Origin: Massilia sp. erpn | GTDB taxonomy: Bacteria; Pseudomonadota; Gammaproteobacteria; Burkholderiales; Burkholderiaceae_D | Direction: 5' to 3' | Assembly: GCF_024400215.1 (NCBI RefSeq) | Contig: NZ_CP053748.1 | Coordinates: forward strand, 3,100,001 to 3,164,000 | DNA: 64,000 nt | Shown here: in pieces, positions 54,817 through 64,000 of the stretch | Position numbering within the stretch: the first letter of the stretch is position 1 | Layout: every line of letters starts with the position of its first letter | Translations under genes and position numbers: made by a program | The notes under the pieces: model-generated | What the model saw: the letters and a program-made list of their open reading frames with translations, nothing else | What the model was told of the DNA's origin: nothing | Databases searched by the model: none

Positions 54817-55749
54817 TTACCCAATCTTTTTAGCACCGGCAGCGCGGCCAGCAGCTTCGCTGGTGGACATGGCGCCGGAAATCAGCACGGAGTGCACGTC
54901 AGCGGAGAAGGAACGCACTTCTTCCATCGCGGACTTGTTACGACGTACCAGCCAGTTGTAACCCAGAACGGCAGGAACGGCGACCAGCAGACCGAAAGCG
55001 GTCATGATCAGCGCTTCACCCACAGGACCAGCGACTTTGTCGATCGAGGCGTTACCGGTCATGCCGATGTTGGTCAGCGCGCCGTAAATACCCCACACGG
55101 TACCGAACAGACCGATGAACGGTGCGGTCGAACCCACGGTTGCCAGGAAGGACAGGCCGTCTTGCAGGCGGGACTGCACTTTGTCAACAGCGCGTTGGAT
55201 GGACATGGTCACCCAGGTCGACAGGTCGATTTGTTCCAGCAGGGCGCCGTCGTGGTGGGCGGTGGCCTTGGTGCCCGATTCAGCGATGAAGCGGAATGGG
55301 GAGCCTTCGGTCAGGGTGGCGGAGCCAGCGGCGATCGAGGAAGCTTTCCAGAACTTGGCCGAAGTTTCCTTGGCTTGACGCATGATCTTCATCTGGTCGA
55401 TCAGTTTGGTGATGATGATGTACCAGGAACCCATGGACATGATGATCATGATGATCAGGGTTGCGCGTGGCACGAAACCACCATTCCACACGGCTTGCAG
55501 ACCGAATGGGTTTTCCACTTCTTCCATATTGCCATGTTTGCCGGCAGCTGGAGCGCTGGCTGCAGGAGCGGCAGCAGCAGCGTCAGCAGCTGGTGCAGCG
55601 GCCGTATCCGCTGGGGCGGCTGCAGGGGCGGCAGCGGCGGCCGAGGCTGGCGCGTCAGCGAAAGCTGGGGCGCTCACCAGGGCGGATGCTGCGGTCACCG
55701 AGAACAGCACAGCGGCCAGTACAGCGGACAAACGGGTATTCTTAAACAT
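54817..55749 (-). CDS. exbB: ExbB/TolQ-family proton channel with exported N-terminal extension
   Basis: A 310-residue ExbB. Residues 1-31 form a signal peptide (ending VSAPAFA), followed by an Ala-rich linker to about residue 70. The MotA/TolQ/ExbB core begins at about residue 85 with GGFVPRATLIIMIIMSMGSW, and the channel helices include FLATVGSTAPFIGLFGTVWG and EALIMTAFGLLVAVPAVLGY. The N-terminal extension resembles the long ExbB form found in many proteobacteria. It drives TonB with the proton-motive force. Confidence 0.93.
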   Translation of the reverse strand: MFKNTRLSAVLAAVLFSVTAASALVSAPAFADAPASAAAAAPAAAPADTAAAPAADAAAAAPAASAPAAGKHGNMEEVENPFGLQAVWNGGFVPRATLIIMIIMSMGSWYIIITKLIDQMKIMRQAKETSAKFWKASSIAAGSATLTEGSPFRFIAESGTKATAHHDGALLEQIDLSTWVTMSIQRAVDKVQSRLQDGLSFLATVGSTAPFIGLFGTVWGIYGALTNIGMTGNASIDKVAGPVGEALIMTAFGLLVAVPAVLGYNWLVRRNKSAMEEVRSFSADVHSVLISGAMSTSEAAGRAAGAKKIG

Positions 55750-55836
55750 GCTTCCTCCAAATTGATAAAATAATCAGTTCGCTGGCTTAAATGACAACGA
55801 AATTACTAAGTTGTGAGACGGTGCTGCTGTCCCGGT

Positions 55837-56496
55837 TTACTCCAGCGTCCAGACGTATTGCATTTGCTTCCACGCTTGTTCCGGCTTGCCGTCGATCATC
55901 GCAGGCTTGAATTTACACTTGCTGATGCCCACTTGAGCGGCCTTGTCCAAGTCCCTAAAGCCACTGGATTTCACTAATTTGGATTCGACGACGCGGCCGT
56001 CGGCTCCAATCAGGAACGATAAGGTTACCGTACCCGTTTCTTCGTTACGCAGGGACGACTTCGGCCATTCCGGTTTCGCGCAGGTGCTGAAATCAGCCAC
56101 TGCTTCGACGCGAACCGATTGGGCTGGCGGTGCAGGCGGTGCTGGCGGTGCAGCCGGGGCCGTCTTCTGCAGATCAGTTGTCGCGGGCTTCACGTTGGTC
56201 GCGTTGGCGATCACGTTCTGCTGCGGCGGCGGTTGCTGTACGTTCACCTCAACCGGTGGAATGAAGGGCGGTGGTGGCGCTTTCATTTCCGGTGGCGGCG
56301 GTGGCGGTGGCAGCTCCTTTGGCGGAGGAGGGGCAACCTCCTCGATGATCTTGGTCTCCACTGGTTCGGTCATCTTGCTGACCAGGCGCTTGCCCAAGCC
56401 AGATACGACACCGTAGCCAATCAGGATGTGCAACAAGATTACGATGGTAATGCCGGTGTAGTTCTTCTGGCTCTTACCGTTATGCGTGAAATTCAT
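55837..56496 (-). CDS. tonB: TonB energy-transducing protein
   Basis: A 219-residue TonB. The N-terminal membrane anchor is YTGITIVILLHILIGYGVVS, followed by the proline-rich spacer (PPPPKELPPPPPPP, about 60-125) that spans the periplasm. The C-terminal TonB domain begins FSTCAKPEWPKSSLRNEETG and includes SFLIGADGRVVESKLVKSSG. ATG 56496 (MNFTHNGKSQ) is used. It is the first gene of the operon and would energise TonB-dependent outer-membrane receptors, none of which are encoded here. Confidence 0.93.
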   Translation of the reverse strand: MNFTHNGKSQKNYTGITIVILLHILIGYGVVSGLGKRLVSKMTEPVETKIIEEVAPPPPKELPPPPPPPEMKAPPPPFIPPVEVNVQQPPPQQNVIANATNVKPATTDLQKTAPAAPPAPPAPPAQSVRVEAVADFSTCAKPEWPKSSLRNEETGTVTLSFLIGADGRVVESKLVKSSGFRDLDKAAQVGISKCKFKPAMIDGKPEQAWKQMQYVWTLE

Positions 56497-57048
56497 GCCT
56501 GCTTTCTCCAATACCTACTCTTTGCTGCAACTTAAACCCCTAAGGCGACAAAAAGCTCCAGCCGCATCCGGGACGTCGGCGAATTATACATACGAATTCT
56601 TGATTTTACATAGAATTTTGATCCCTAAAACCGGTTAAATTTCATGCCTTTAGCGGGCTTTGGAAGGCCCGTCAAACATGGTGCACTGCACCGTTCTGAT
56701 ACAAAACGCAAGACAAATCGGCCCAACATTGGGGAGGCATGGCGGCCGCTATGGGGAAGTTTTCCGATCCGGAAAAAAACGGAATATTCTGCGTAGATAA
56801 CCGTGGGTCGGCAATGATTTATTTGGTATTCGATGTTGCTTTGTTGCAACCATTGCTGAATGTCTCCTCTGCCTCAGTATATGCAATTTCCGCGGCAAAC
56901 GGCGCTCAAACGCATGGCAAATTAGCTAACATGAAAAAATACTACATACGGAAGTAGGGGTATGCATGGACTAGGCCGGCCGGATCAGCAGGGGCGGCCG
57001 GTTTGCCAGAGCAGAAGGGGTGGGGGCACGCCGCCCCCAAGTGCAGAT
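56497..57048. other. 552-bp intergenic region between tonB and spoVR
   Basis: Near tonB lies a TATAAT on the minus strand (56588-56583) that could be its -10 box; no good -35 box is seen. Around 56600-56960 the sequence is AT-richer than its surroundings and lacks a credible gene. A perfect hairpin, GGGGGC/GCCCCC (57022-57038), lies 11 bp past the spoVR stop but has no T run. Confidence 0.45.
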
Positions 57049-58587
57049 TTAACTATTGCGGGCGCGCTTTTCACGTTTGACTTCCAGCGTGCTGACCACC
57101 TGGCCGTCCGGGGCTACGGTGTCCAGGTGCACATCGAAGCCCCACAGCCGGGCCACATGCTTGAGCACTTCGGCGGCCTGCTGATTCAAGGGGCGGCGCT
57201 GGAACTGGGTATGGCGTAGCGTGAGGGCGCGGTCATCGCGGGTATTCACTGACCACACCTGGATATTCGGCTCGCGGTTGCCCAGATTGTATTGCTCGGC
57301 CAGCTGCTGGCGCACATAGCGATAGCCCAGTTCGTCATGGATGGCCGAGACCGACAGCTTCTCGTTCTTGTCGTCGTCGAGCACGGCAAAGAAATGGAAC
57401 TCGCGGATCAGGCGCGGTGACAGGAATTGGGCGATGAAGCTCTCGTCCTTGAAATTGCGCATGGCGAAGTCCAGGGTCTTGCGCCAGTCGCTGCCGGCGA
57501 TGTCGGGGAACCATTCGCGGTCTTCGCTGGTCGGGTTTTCGCAGATGCGGCGGATATCGCTCATCATGGCAAAACCCAGGGCATACGGGTTGATGCCATT
57601 ATAGTAAGGGCTGTGCACCGGCGGCTGGTACACCACATTGGTATGGCTCTTCAGGAATTCCATCATGAAGCCGTCGCCGATCACGCCTTCGGCATACAGC
57701 TGGTTGAGGATGGTGTAGTGCCAGAAGGTGGCCCAGCCCTCGTTCATCACCTGGGTCTGGCGCTGCGGATAGAAATACTGGGAAATCTTGCGCACGATGC
57801 GCACCATCTCGCGCTGCCAGGGTTCGAGCAGGGGCGCGTACTTCTCTATAAAGTAGAGCAGGTTTTCTTCGGGCTCCTGCGGAAAGCGCGGCGCCGGCCT
57901 GTCCACTTCCATTTCCTCGCGGCGCGGCACGGTGCGCCACAGCTCGTTGATCTGCGATTGCAGATAGGCTTCGCGCTCTTTCTGACGCGCCTGCTCCTGG
58001 GCCAGCGACAGCTTGGCCGGGCGCTTGTAGCGGTCCACCCCGTAATTCTGGATGGCGTGGCAGGAGTCGAGCAGCAGCTCGACCGCGTCGATGCCGTGGC
58101 GCTGCTCGCACTCGGCGATATAGTTCTTGGCAAACACCATATAGTCGACGATGGCGTCGGCATCGGTCCAGGTGCGGAACAGGTAGTTGCCTTTAAAGAA
58201 AGAGTTGTGGCCATAGGCAGCGTGGGCGATCACCAGCGCCTGCATGGTCAGGCTGTTCTCCTCCATTAAATAGGCGATGCAGGGATTGGAGTTGATGACG
58301 ATCTCATACGCCAGTCCCATCTGGCCGCGCTTATAGCCTTTTTCCGTGGAGAGGAAATGCTTGCCGAAGGACCAGTGGTTATATGAAACCGGCATGCCGA
58401 CCGAGGTATAGGCGTCCATCATCTGCTCGGCCGTGATGATTTCCAGCTGGTTCGGGTAGGTATCGAGGCCGAAGTTTTCCGCCACACGGCGGATTTCCTC
58501 ATGGGCCTGCTCGATCAGTTCGAAGGTCCACTCCGACTGCTCGGGCAGGGCGCGCGGATGCGGCTGGCGTTTGATCATCTGGTTCAT
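57049..58587 (-). CDS. spoVR: SpoVR-family protein (YcgB-like)
   Basis: A 512-residue protein of the SpoVR/YcgB family. Typical segments are EEIRRVAENFGLDTYPNQLE, MPVSYNHWSFGKHFLSTEK, LVIAHAAYGHNSFFKGNYLF and FWHYTILNQLYAEGVIGDGF. The conserved His, Glu and Asn residues suggest a metal site, but biochemistry is unknown. It starts 2 bp before the yeaH stop region ends, and is third in the prkA-yeaH-spoVR set, which is co-regulated by starvation in enterobacteria. The organism does not sporulate, so the name is historical. Confidence 0.95.
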   Translation of the reverse strand: MNQMIKRQPHPRALPEQSEWTFELIEQAHEEIRRVAENFGLDTYPNQLEIITAEQMMDAYTSVGMPVSYNHWSFGKHFLSTEKGYKRGQMGLAYEIVINSNPCIAYLMEENSLTMQALVIAHAAYGHNSFFKGNYLFRTWTDADAIVDYMVFAKNYIAECEQRHGIDAVELLLDSCHAIQNYGVDRYKRPAKLSLAQEQARQKEREAYLQSQINELWRTVPRREEMEVDRPAPRFPQEPEENLLYFIEKYAPLLEPWQREMVRIVRKISQYFYPQRQTQVMNEGWATFWHYTILNQLYAEGVIGDGFMMEFLKSHTNVVYQPPVHSPYYNGINPYALGFAMMSDIRRICENPTSEDREWFPDIAGSDWRKTLDFAMRNFKDESFIAQFLSPRLIREFHFFAVLDDDKNEKLSVSAIHDELGYRYVRQQLAEQYNLGNREPNIQVWSVNTRDDRALTLRHTQFQRRPLNQQAAEVLKHVARLWGFDVHLDTVAPDGQVVSTLEVKREKRARNS

Positions 58588-58589
58588 GA

Positions 58590-59858
58590 TTATTTCGGCT
58601 GCTTCTTGAACAGTTCGCGGAACACCGGATAGATATCGGCCGGCGTGACGATTTTTTGCATGGCAAAGTTCGGATGGTGGTCCGGCACCTGGGCGTACTG
58701 TTCCCACAGATTCTGCGGCGGCCCGTCGGTGATCTCGACATAGGTGTAGTACTGCACCTTGGGCATGATGGTATTGATCAGCAGCTGGCGGCACAGCACC
58801 GAATCGTTGTCCCAGTTGTCGCCGTCCGAGGCCTGGGCCACATAGCTGTTCCACTGGCCGGGCGCGAAGCGCTCGTCGACGATCTTGTTGAGCAGGTGCA
58901 GGGCCGAGGAAACCACGGTGCCGCCCGACTCGCGCGAGTGGAAGAATTCATCCTCGCTGACTTCCGAGGCGGCCGTATGGTGGCGGATGAAGACCACCTC
59001 GATCTTGTCGTAGACGCGCTTGAGGAAGAGGTAGAGCAGGATGAAGAAGCGCTTGGCCGTATCCTTGCGCTGCTCGTCCATCGACCCGGAGACGTCCATG
59101 ATGCAGAACATCACGGCCTGGGTCATGGGCTTGGGCACCTTGATCCGGTTGCTGTAGCGCAAGTCGAACGGGTCGATGAAGGGGATGGCCAGCAGCCGCG
59201 TGTGCAGGTGGTGGATCAGCTTTTTCAGCTCGACCACGTCCGGGTCTTCCAGCGGGGCGCCGGCCAGCAGCAATTCCTCCAGCTCGCGTTCGGCCTCGAT
59301 CAGGCGCTTGCGCGAATTGCCGCCGACGGCGATGCGCCGCCCGAGGGCGCCGCGCAGGGAGCGCAGCACATGGATATTCGATGGCGTGCCCGACACCGTG
59401 TAGCCGGCGCGCTGCTGCTTGAACTCGGTGGTCGCGGTGAGCTGGGTCTTCACCATATGCGGCAGCTCCAAGTCCTCGAAGAAATAATTCATGAATTCTT
59501 CGCGCGACAGTTCGAAGATGAAATCGTCTTCGGTGAGCTGGTCGCTATTGCCGGCGCGGCCGCGCCCGGCGCCGCCGCCGCCTTTGGGGCGGGCGATCTG
59601 GTCGCCTTTCTGGTATTCCTGGTTGCCGGGGTTGATCACTTCCCACACGCCGCCATGGGCATGGCCGAAGGTGGGCTCGTTCACGTCCTTGACGGGAATC
59701 GAGACTTTCTCGCCATTCTCAATATCCGTGATGGAGCGGCCCTTGATGGCGCGCCCCACGGCATCCTTGATCTGGCCTTTGTAACGGCGCAAGAAGCGTT
59801 CGCGGTTGACCGCGGACTTGTTCTTGCCTTGCAAGCGACGATCGATGAGGTAGGTCAA
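58590..59858 (-). CDS. yeaH: YeaH/YhbH family protein (DUF444)
   Basis: A 422-residue protein with an RNA/phosphate-binding-like N-terminal part (MTYLIDRRLQGKNKSAVNRE) and a C-terminal von Willebrand A-like domain whose MIDAS-type motif is MDVSGSMDEQRKDTAKRFFI (DxSxS). A glycine-rich linker (PKGGGGAGRGRAGN) lies near residue 100. It is always found with PrkA and is thought to be its partner or substrate. It lies 81 bp after prkA and 2 bp before spoVR. Confidence 0.95.
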   Translation of the reverse strand: MTYLIDRRLQGKNKSAVNRERFLRRYKGQIKDAVGRAIKGRSITDIENGEKVSIPVKDVNEPTFGHAHGGVWEVINPGNQEYQKGDQIARPKGGGGAGRGRAGNSDQLTEDDFIFELSREEFMNYFFEDLELPHMVKTQLTATTEFKQQRAGYTVSGTPSNIHVLRSLRGALGRRIAVGGNSRKRLIEAERELEELLLAGAPLEDPDVVELKKLIHHLHTRLLAIPFIDPFDLRYSNRIKVPKPMTQAVMFCIMDVSGSMDEQRKDTAKRFFILLYLFLKRVYDKIEVVFIRHHTAASEVSEDEFFHSRESGGTVVSSALHLLNKIVDERFAPGQWNSYVAQASDGDNWDNDSVLCRQLLINTIMPKVQYYTYVEITDGPPQNLWEQYAQVPDHHPNFAMQKIVTPADIYPVFRELFKKQPK

Positions 59859-59939
59859 AACATGCCTCCTGCTGCTGCATTGGGACCGGCGGGCGGCGGG
59901 AGCCAGGCAGCTCCCGCCACATATTATCGCACCGTCGGC

Positions 59940-61862
59940 TTAGGATGACTTCCTCACGCGCAGATACCATTCGCACAGCAGACGGACCTGCTTGGCCGTA
60001 TAGCCTTTCTCCACCATGCGCGCGACAAAGTCGGCGTGCTTGTTGGCGTCCTCGGCGCTGGCCTTGGCGTTGAAAGAAATCACCGGCAGCAATTCCTCGG
60101 TGTTGGAGAACATTTTCTTCTCGATCACGGTGCGGAATTTCTCGTAGCTGGTCCAGGCCGGATTCTTGCCGCCGTTATTGGCCCGTGCGCGCAGGCCGAA
60201 GTTGACGATCTCGTTGCGGAAGTCCTTGGGATTGGAAATCCCGGCCGGCTTCTCGATTTTTTCCAGCTCGTTGTTGAGCGCTTCGCGGTCGAAGCTTTCG
60301 CCGGTGTCGGGATCGCGGTATTCCTGGTCCTGGATCCAGAAGTCGGCAAAGGTCACATAGCGGTCGAAGATGTTCTGGCCGTATTCGGAATAGCTTTCCA
60401 GATAGGCGGTCTGGATTTCCTTGCCGATGAATTCGACATAGCGCTGCGCCAGGTGCTCTTTTATATAGGAGAAGTATTTCTGCTCGGTTTCGGGCGGGAA
60501 CTGTTCGCGCTCGACCTGCTGCTCCAGCACATACAGCAGGTGCACCGGATTGGCCGCCACCTCGGTCGAATCGAAGTTGAAGACCTTGGACAGGATCTTG
60601 AAGGCGAAGCGGGTCGACAGGCCGTTCATGCCCTCGTCCACGCCGGCGTAGTCGACATACTCGTGGATGGACTTGGCTTTCGGGTCGGTGTCCTTGAGGT
60701 TCTCGCCATCGTAGACCAGCATCTTGCTGAACACGCTGGAGTTTTCCGGCTCCTTCAGGCGCGACAGGATGGCGAACTGGGCCATCATGCGCAGGGTGCC
60801 GGGCGCGCAGGGCGCCTTGTCCAGCGAGGAATTGGCCATGAGCTTGTCGTAGATCTTGATCTCGTCCGTCACGCGCAGGCAGTACGGCACCTTGACGATA
60901 TAGATACGGTCGAGGAAAGCTTCGTTATTGCGGTTGTTCTTGAAGCTCTTCCATTCCGATTCATTCGAGTGGGCCAGGATGATGCCGTCGAAGGGGATGG
61001 CGCCAAAGCCTTCCGTGCCCTTGTAATTGCCTTCCTGGGTGGCCGTCAGCAGCGGGTGCAGCACCTTGATCGGCGCCTTGAACATTTCGACGAATTCCAT
61101 CAAGCCCTGGTTGGCCAGGCACAGGCCGCCGGAATAGCTGTAGGCGTCCGGATCGTCCTGGGCATAGTCTTCCAGCTTGCGGATATCGACCTTGCCCACC
61201 AGCGAGGAGATGTCCTGGTTGTTCTCGTCGCCCGGCTCGGTTTTCGAAATGGCGACCTGCTTCAGCACGGAGGGATAGCGCTTGACCACGCGGAACTGGT
61301 TGATGTCGCCGTTGAATTCATGCAGGCGCTTGACGGCCCACGGGCTGGGGATATTGCGCAGATAGCGGCGCGGGATGCCGTAATCCTCTTCCAGGATGAC
61401 GCCGTCTTCCTGTTCGCTGAACAGGCCCAGCGGCGATTCGTTAACCGGCGAACCTTTCAGGCAGTAGAAAGGCACTTGCTCCATCAGGGACTTGAGCTTT
61501 TCCGCGATCGAGGACTTGCCGCCGCCGACCGGGCCCAGCAGATACAGGATTTGCTTGCGTTCTTCCAGGCCTTGCGCGGCGTGGCGGAAATAGGAAACGA
61601 CCTGTTCGATCACCTCCTCCATGCCGTAGAACTCGCGGAAGGCGGGATAAATCTTGATGACCTTATTGGCGAAGATACGCGACAGGCGGGTATCGTTGCG
61701 CGTGTCGACCAGGGTCGGCTCGCCAATGGCGGCCAGCATGCGTTCGGCCGCCGAGGCATAGGTCAGCCGGTCTTTCTTGCATAGGGCCAGATATTCGGAA
61801 AGCGACATTTCCTCTTCCCTGGTGCGCTCGTACCGTGCTGCGTAGTTGTCAAAAATGGTCAT
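59940..61862 (-). CDS. prkA: PrkA-family serine protein kinase (YeaG)
   Basis: A 640-residue AAA+-like protein kinase. The Walker A is LLGPVGGGKSSIAEKL (about residues 108-123) and the AAA core continues with FGAIPFDGIILAHSNESEWK. The C-terminal PrkA domain begins near residue 400. YeaG in E. coli is induced by nitrogen and stationary-phase stress and phosphorylates unknown targets. It starts MTIFDNYAARYERTREEEMS, the family N-terminus. First gene of prkA-yeaH-spoVR; a long AT-rich upstream region suggests complex control. Confidence 0.96.
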   Translation of the reverse strand: MTIFDNYAARYERTREEEMSLSEYLALCKKDRLTYASAAERMLAAIGEPTLVDTRNDTRLSRIFANKVIKIYPAFREFYGMEEVIEQVVSYFRHAAQGLEERKQILYLLGPVGGGKSSIAEKLKSLMEQVPFYCLKGSPVNESPLGLFSEQEDGVILEEDYGIPRRYLRNIPSPWAVKRLHEFNGDINQFRVVKRYPSVLKQVAISKTEPGDENNQDISSLVGKVDIRKLEDYAQDDPDAYSYSGGLCLANQGLMEFVEMFKAPIKVLHPLLTATQEGNYKGTEGFGAIPFDGIILAHSNESEWKSFKNNRNNEAFLDRIYIVKVPYCLRVTDEIKIYDKLMANSSLDKAPCAPGTLRMMAQFAILSRLKEPENSSVFSKMLVYDGENLKDTDPKAKSIHEYVDYAGVDEGMNGLSTRFAFKILSKVFNFDSTEVAANPVHLLYVLEQQVEREQFPPETEQKYFSYIKEHLAQRYVEFIGKEIQTAYLESYSEYGQNIFDRYVTFADFWIQDQEYRDPDTGESFDREALNNELEKIEKPAGISNPKDFRNEIVNFGLRARANNGGKNPAWTSYEKFRTVIEKKMFSNTEELLPVISFNAKASAEDANKHADFVARMVEKGYTAKQVRLLCEWYLRVRKSS

Positions 61863-63393
<1,531 letters not shown>

Positions 63394-63454
63394 GCGCTAA
63401 CCTGATCGAAGTCAACGGCGGGCGGCCCGCGCCGCCCGCCCTGCAAGGAGACGC

Positions 63455-64000
63455 ATGTTCCTGCAAGCCCTGAGAATGACGGCGCGCGACTGGCGCGCCG
63501 GCCAGCTGCGCTTTCTGCTGCTGGCGCTGATCGTCGCCGTGGCCGCGCTGTCGGCCACCGGCTTCTTCATCGACCGCCTGCGCACGGCGCTGAACCGCGA
63601 CGCGCACCAGCTGCTGGGGGCGGACCTGCTGGTGTTTTCCGACAAGCCCATTCCCGAAGCCTGGCGCGCCGAAGCACGCCAGCGCGGCCTGCTGCTGGCC
63701 GAGACCGTGGCTTTTCCCAGCATGGCCCAGGCGGGCGAGGGCGACGCCACCCAGTCGCTGCTGGTGGCGCTGAAGGCGGTCAGTCCCGGCTATCCGCTGC
63801 GCGGCCGGCTGAAGGTGACGACCCGGGCGGCGCAGGCGCATGAAAGCATCGGTTCATTTGCTGAAGGCATTCCGGCGCCGGGTACGGTGTGGATCGATCC
63901 GAATATCCTGGCGAGCTTGCAGGTCGAGGTGGGCAGCACGCTGCGCCTGGGCGACAAGCGTTTTACCGTGGCTCAGCTGATCGCTTCCGAACCGGACCGA
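63455..64000 (+). CDS. FtsX-like ABC transporter permease (YbbP type), partial
   Basis: The first 182 residues of a large permease of the YbbP/FtsX family, cut by the window end. It starts MFLQALRMTARDWRAGQLRF with a first membrane helix LLLALIVAVAALSATGFFID (about 21-40), followed by a large periplasmic MacB-like domain (LLGADLLVFSDKPIPEAWRA, WIDPNILASLQVEVGSTLRL). The partner ATPase (YbbA/LolD type) is not visible. AAGGAG lies before the ATG, and a perfect 10-bp GC hairpin (63417-63440) sits just upstream. Confidence 0.88.
   Translation, partial: MFLQALRMTARDWRAGQLRFLLLALIVAVAALSATGFFIDRLRTALNRDAHQLLGADLLVFSDKPIPEAWRAEARQRGLLLAETVAFPSMAQAGEGDATQSLLVALKAVSPGYPLRGRLKVTTRAAQAHESIGSFAEGIPAPGTVWIDPNILASLQVEVGSTLRLGDKRFTVAQLIASEPDR

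Noticed and set aside
56739..56957. A 72-codon plus-strand frame between tonB and spoVR
   Set aside because: No ribosome site, no homology I recognise and no neighbour; it lies in a likely control region.

Overview
The window is about 64 kb of GC-rich (roughly two-thirds G+C) bacterial chromosome. Gene orders such as ribF-ileS-lspA-coaBC-dut and aat-bpt-pyrD, a phasin, an orphan LivHMGF transporter, and abundant GGGGTC(A/T)GACCCC-type palindromes point to Burkholderiales, most likely Oxalobacteraceae of the Massilia/Duganella/Janthinobacterium type. That assignment is an inference from gene content and repeat style. I see no prophage, insertion sequence, CRISPR array, rRNA or origin. There is one tRNA, the initiator tRNA-fMet.

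Layout. 1-2.6 kb (minus): the start of a GspE/PilB-type ATPase, a spermidine-synthase-like protein and a glycine-zipper envelope protein. 3-8.3 kb (plus): an orphan barstar, purN, an RsmB-like rRNA methyltransferase, a MscS channel and a fatty-acid desaturase. 8.3-10.3 kb (mostly minus): a candidate small RNA, rpmB-rpmG, radC and an SMR-like protein. 10.5-16 kb (plus): fkpB-ispH, then livHMGF behind a structured leader with its own terminator. 16-18.6 kb (minus): a DauR-like regulator, an ornithine-cyclodeaminase-family enzyme and a PLP-dependent dehydratase in one unit. 18.7-25 kb: a GH18 lipoprotein, a phasin with palindromes around its promoter, an EamA transporter, a nitroreductase, a PbpG-type peptidase, an IclR regulator and dgkA. 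25-31.4 kb (plus): sulfate uptake, with sbp-hydrolase-peroxiredoxin followed by cysTWA-cysB. 31.6-37.6 kb: a chemoreceptor, then a minus run NUDIX-aat-bpt-pyrD-aldo/keto reductase. 37.8-40.2 kb (plus): tRNA-fMet, a DUF4261 gene of lower GC, a small exported protein and a DUF2145 protein. 40.2-44.7 kb (minus): a MerR regulator with a TipAS-domain methyltransferase, alkA and an XdhC-like protein. 44.7-52.4 kb (minus): ribF-ileS-lspA-coaBC-dut, an M48-like lipoprotein and a SAE-like protein. 52.6-56.5 kb (minus): tonB-exbB-exbD-exbD plus a TPR protein. 57-61.9 kb (minus): prkA-yeaH-spoVR. 62.4-64 kb (plus): adenine deaminase and the start of an FtsX-type permease.

The most interesting system is at 40.2-42.6 kb. 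A methyltransferase carries an N-terminal domain that aligns by eye with the two tandem TipAS-like (drug-sensing) domains of the MerR regulator encoded 4 bp downstream. Both genes sit behind a promoter with the 19-bp spacer typical of MerR activation and a palindrome close to the Streptomyces tipA operator. It reads as a ligand-induced module in which sensor and enzyme share a binding domain. Two families of palindromic repeats (here A and B), both bounded by TGTCC...GGACA, sit in spaces between genes and can act as terminators.
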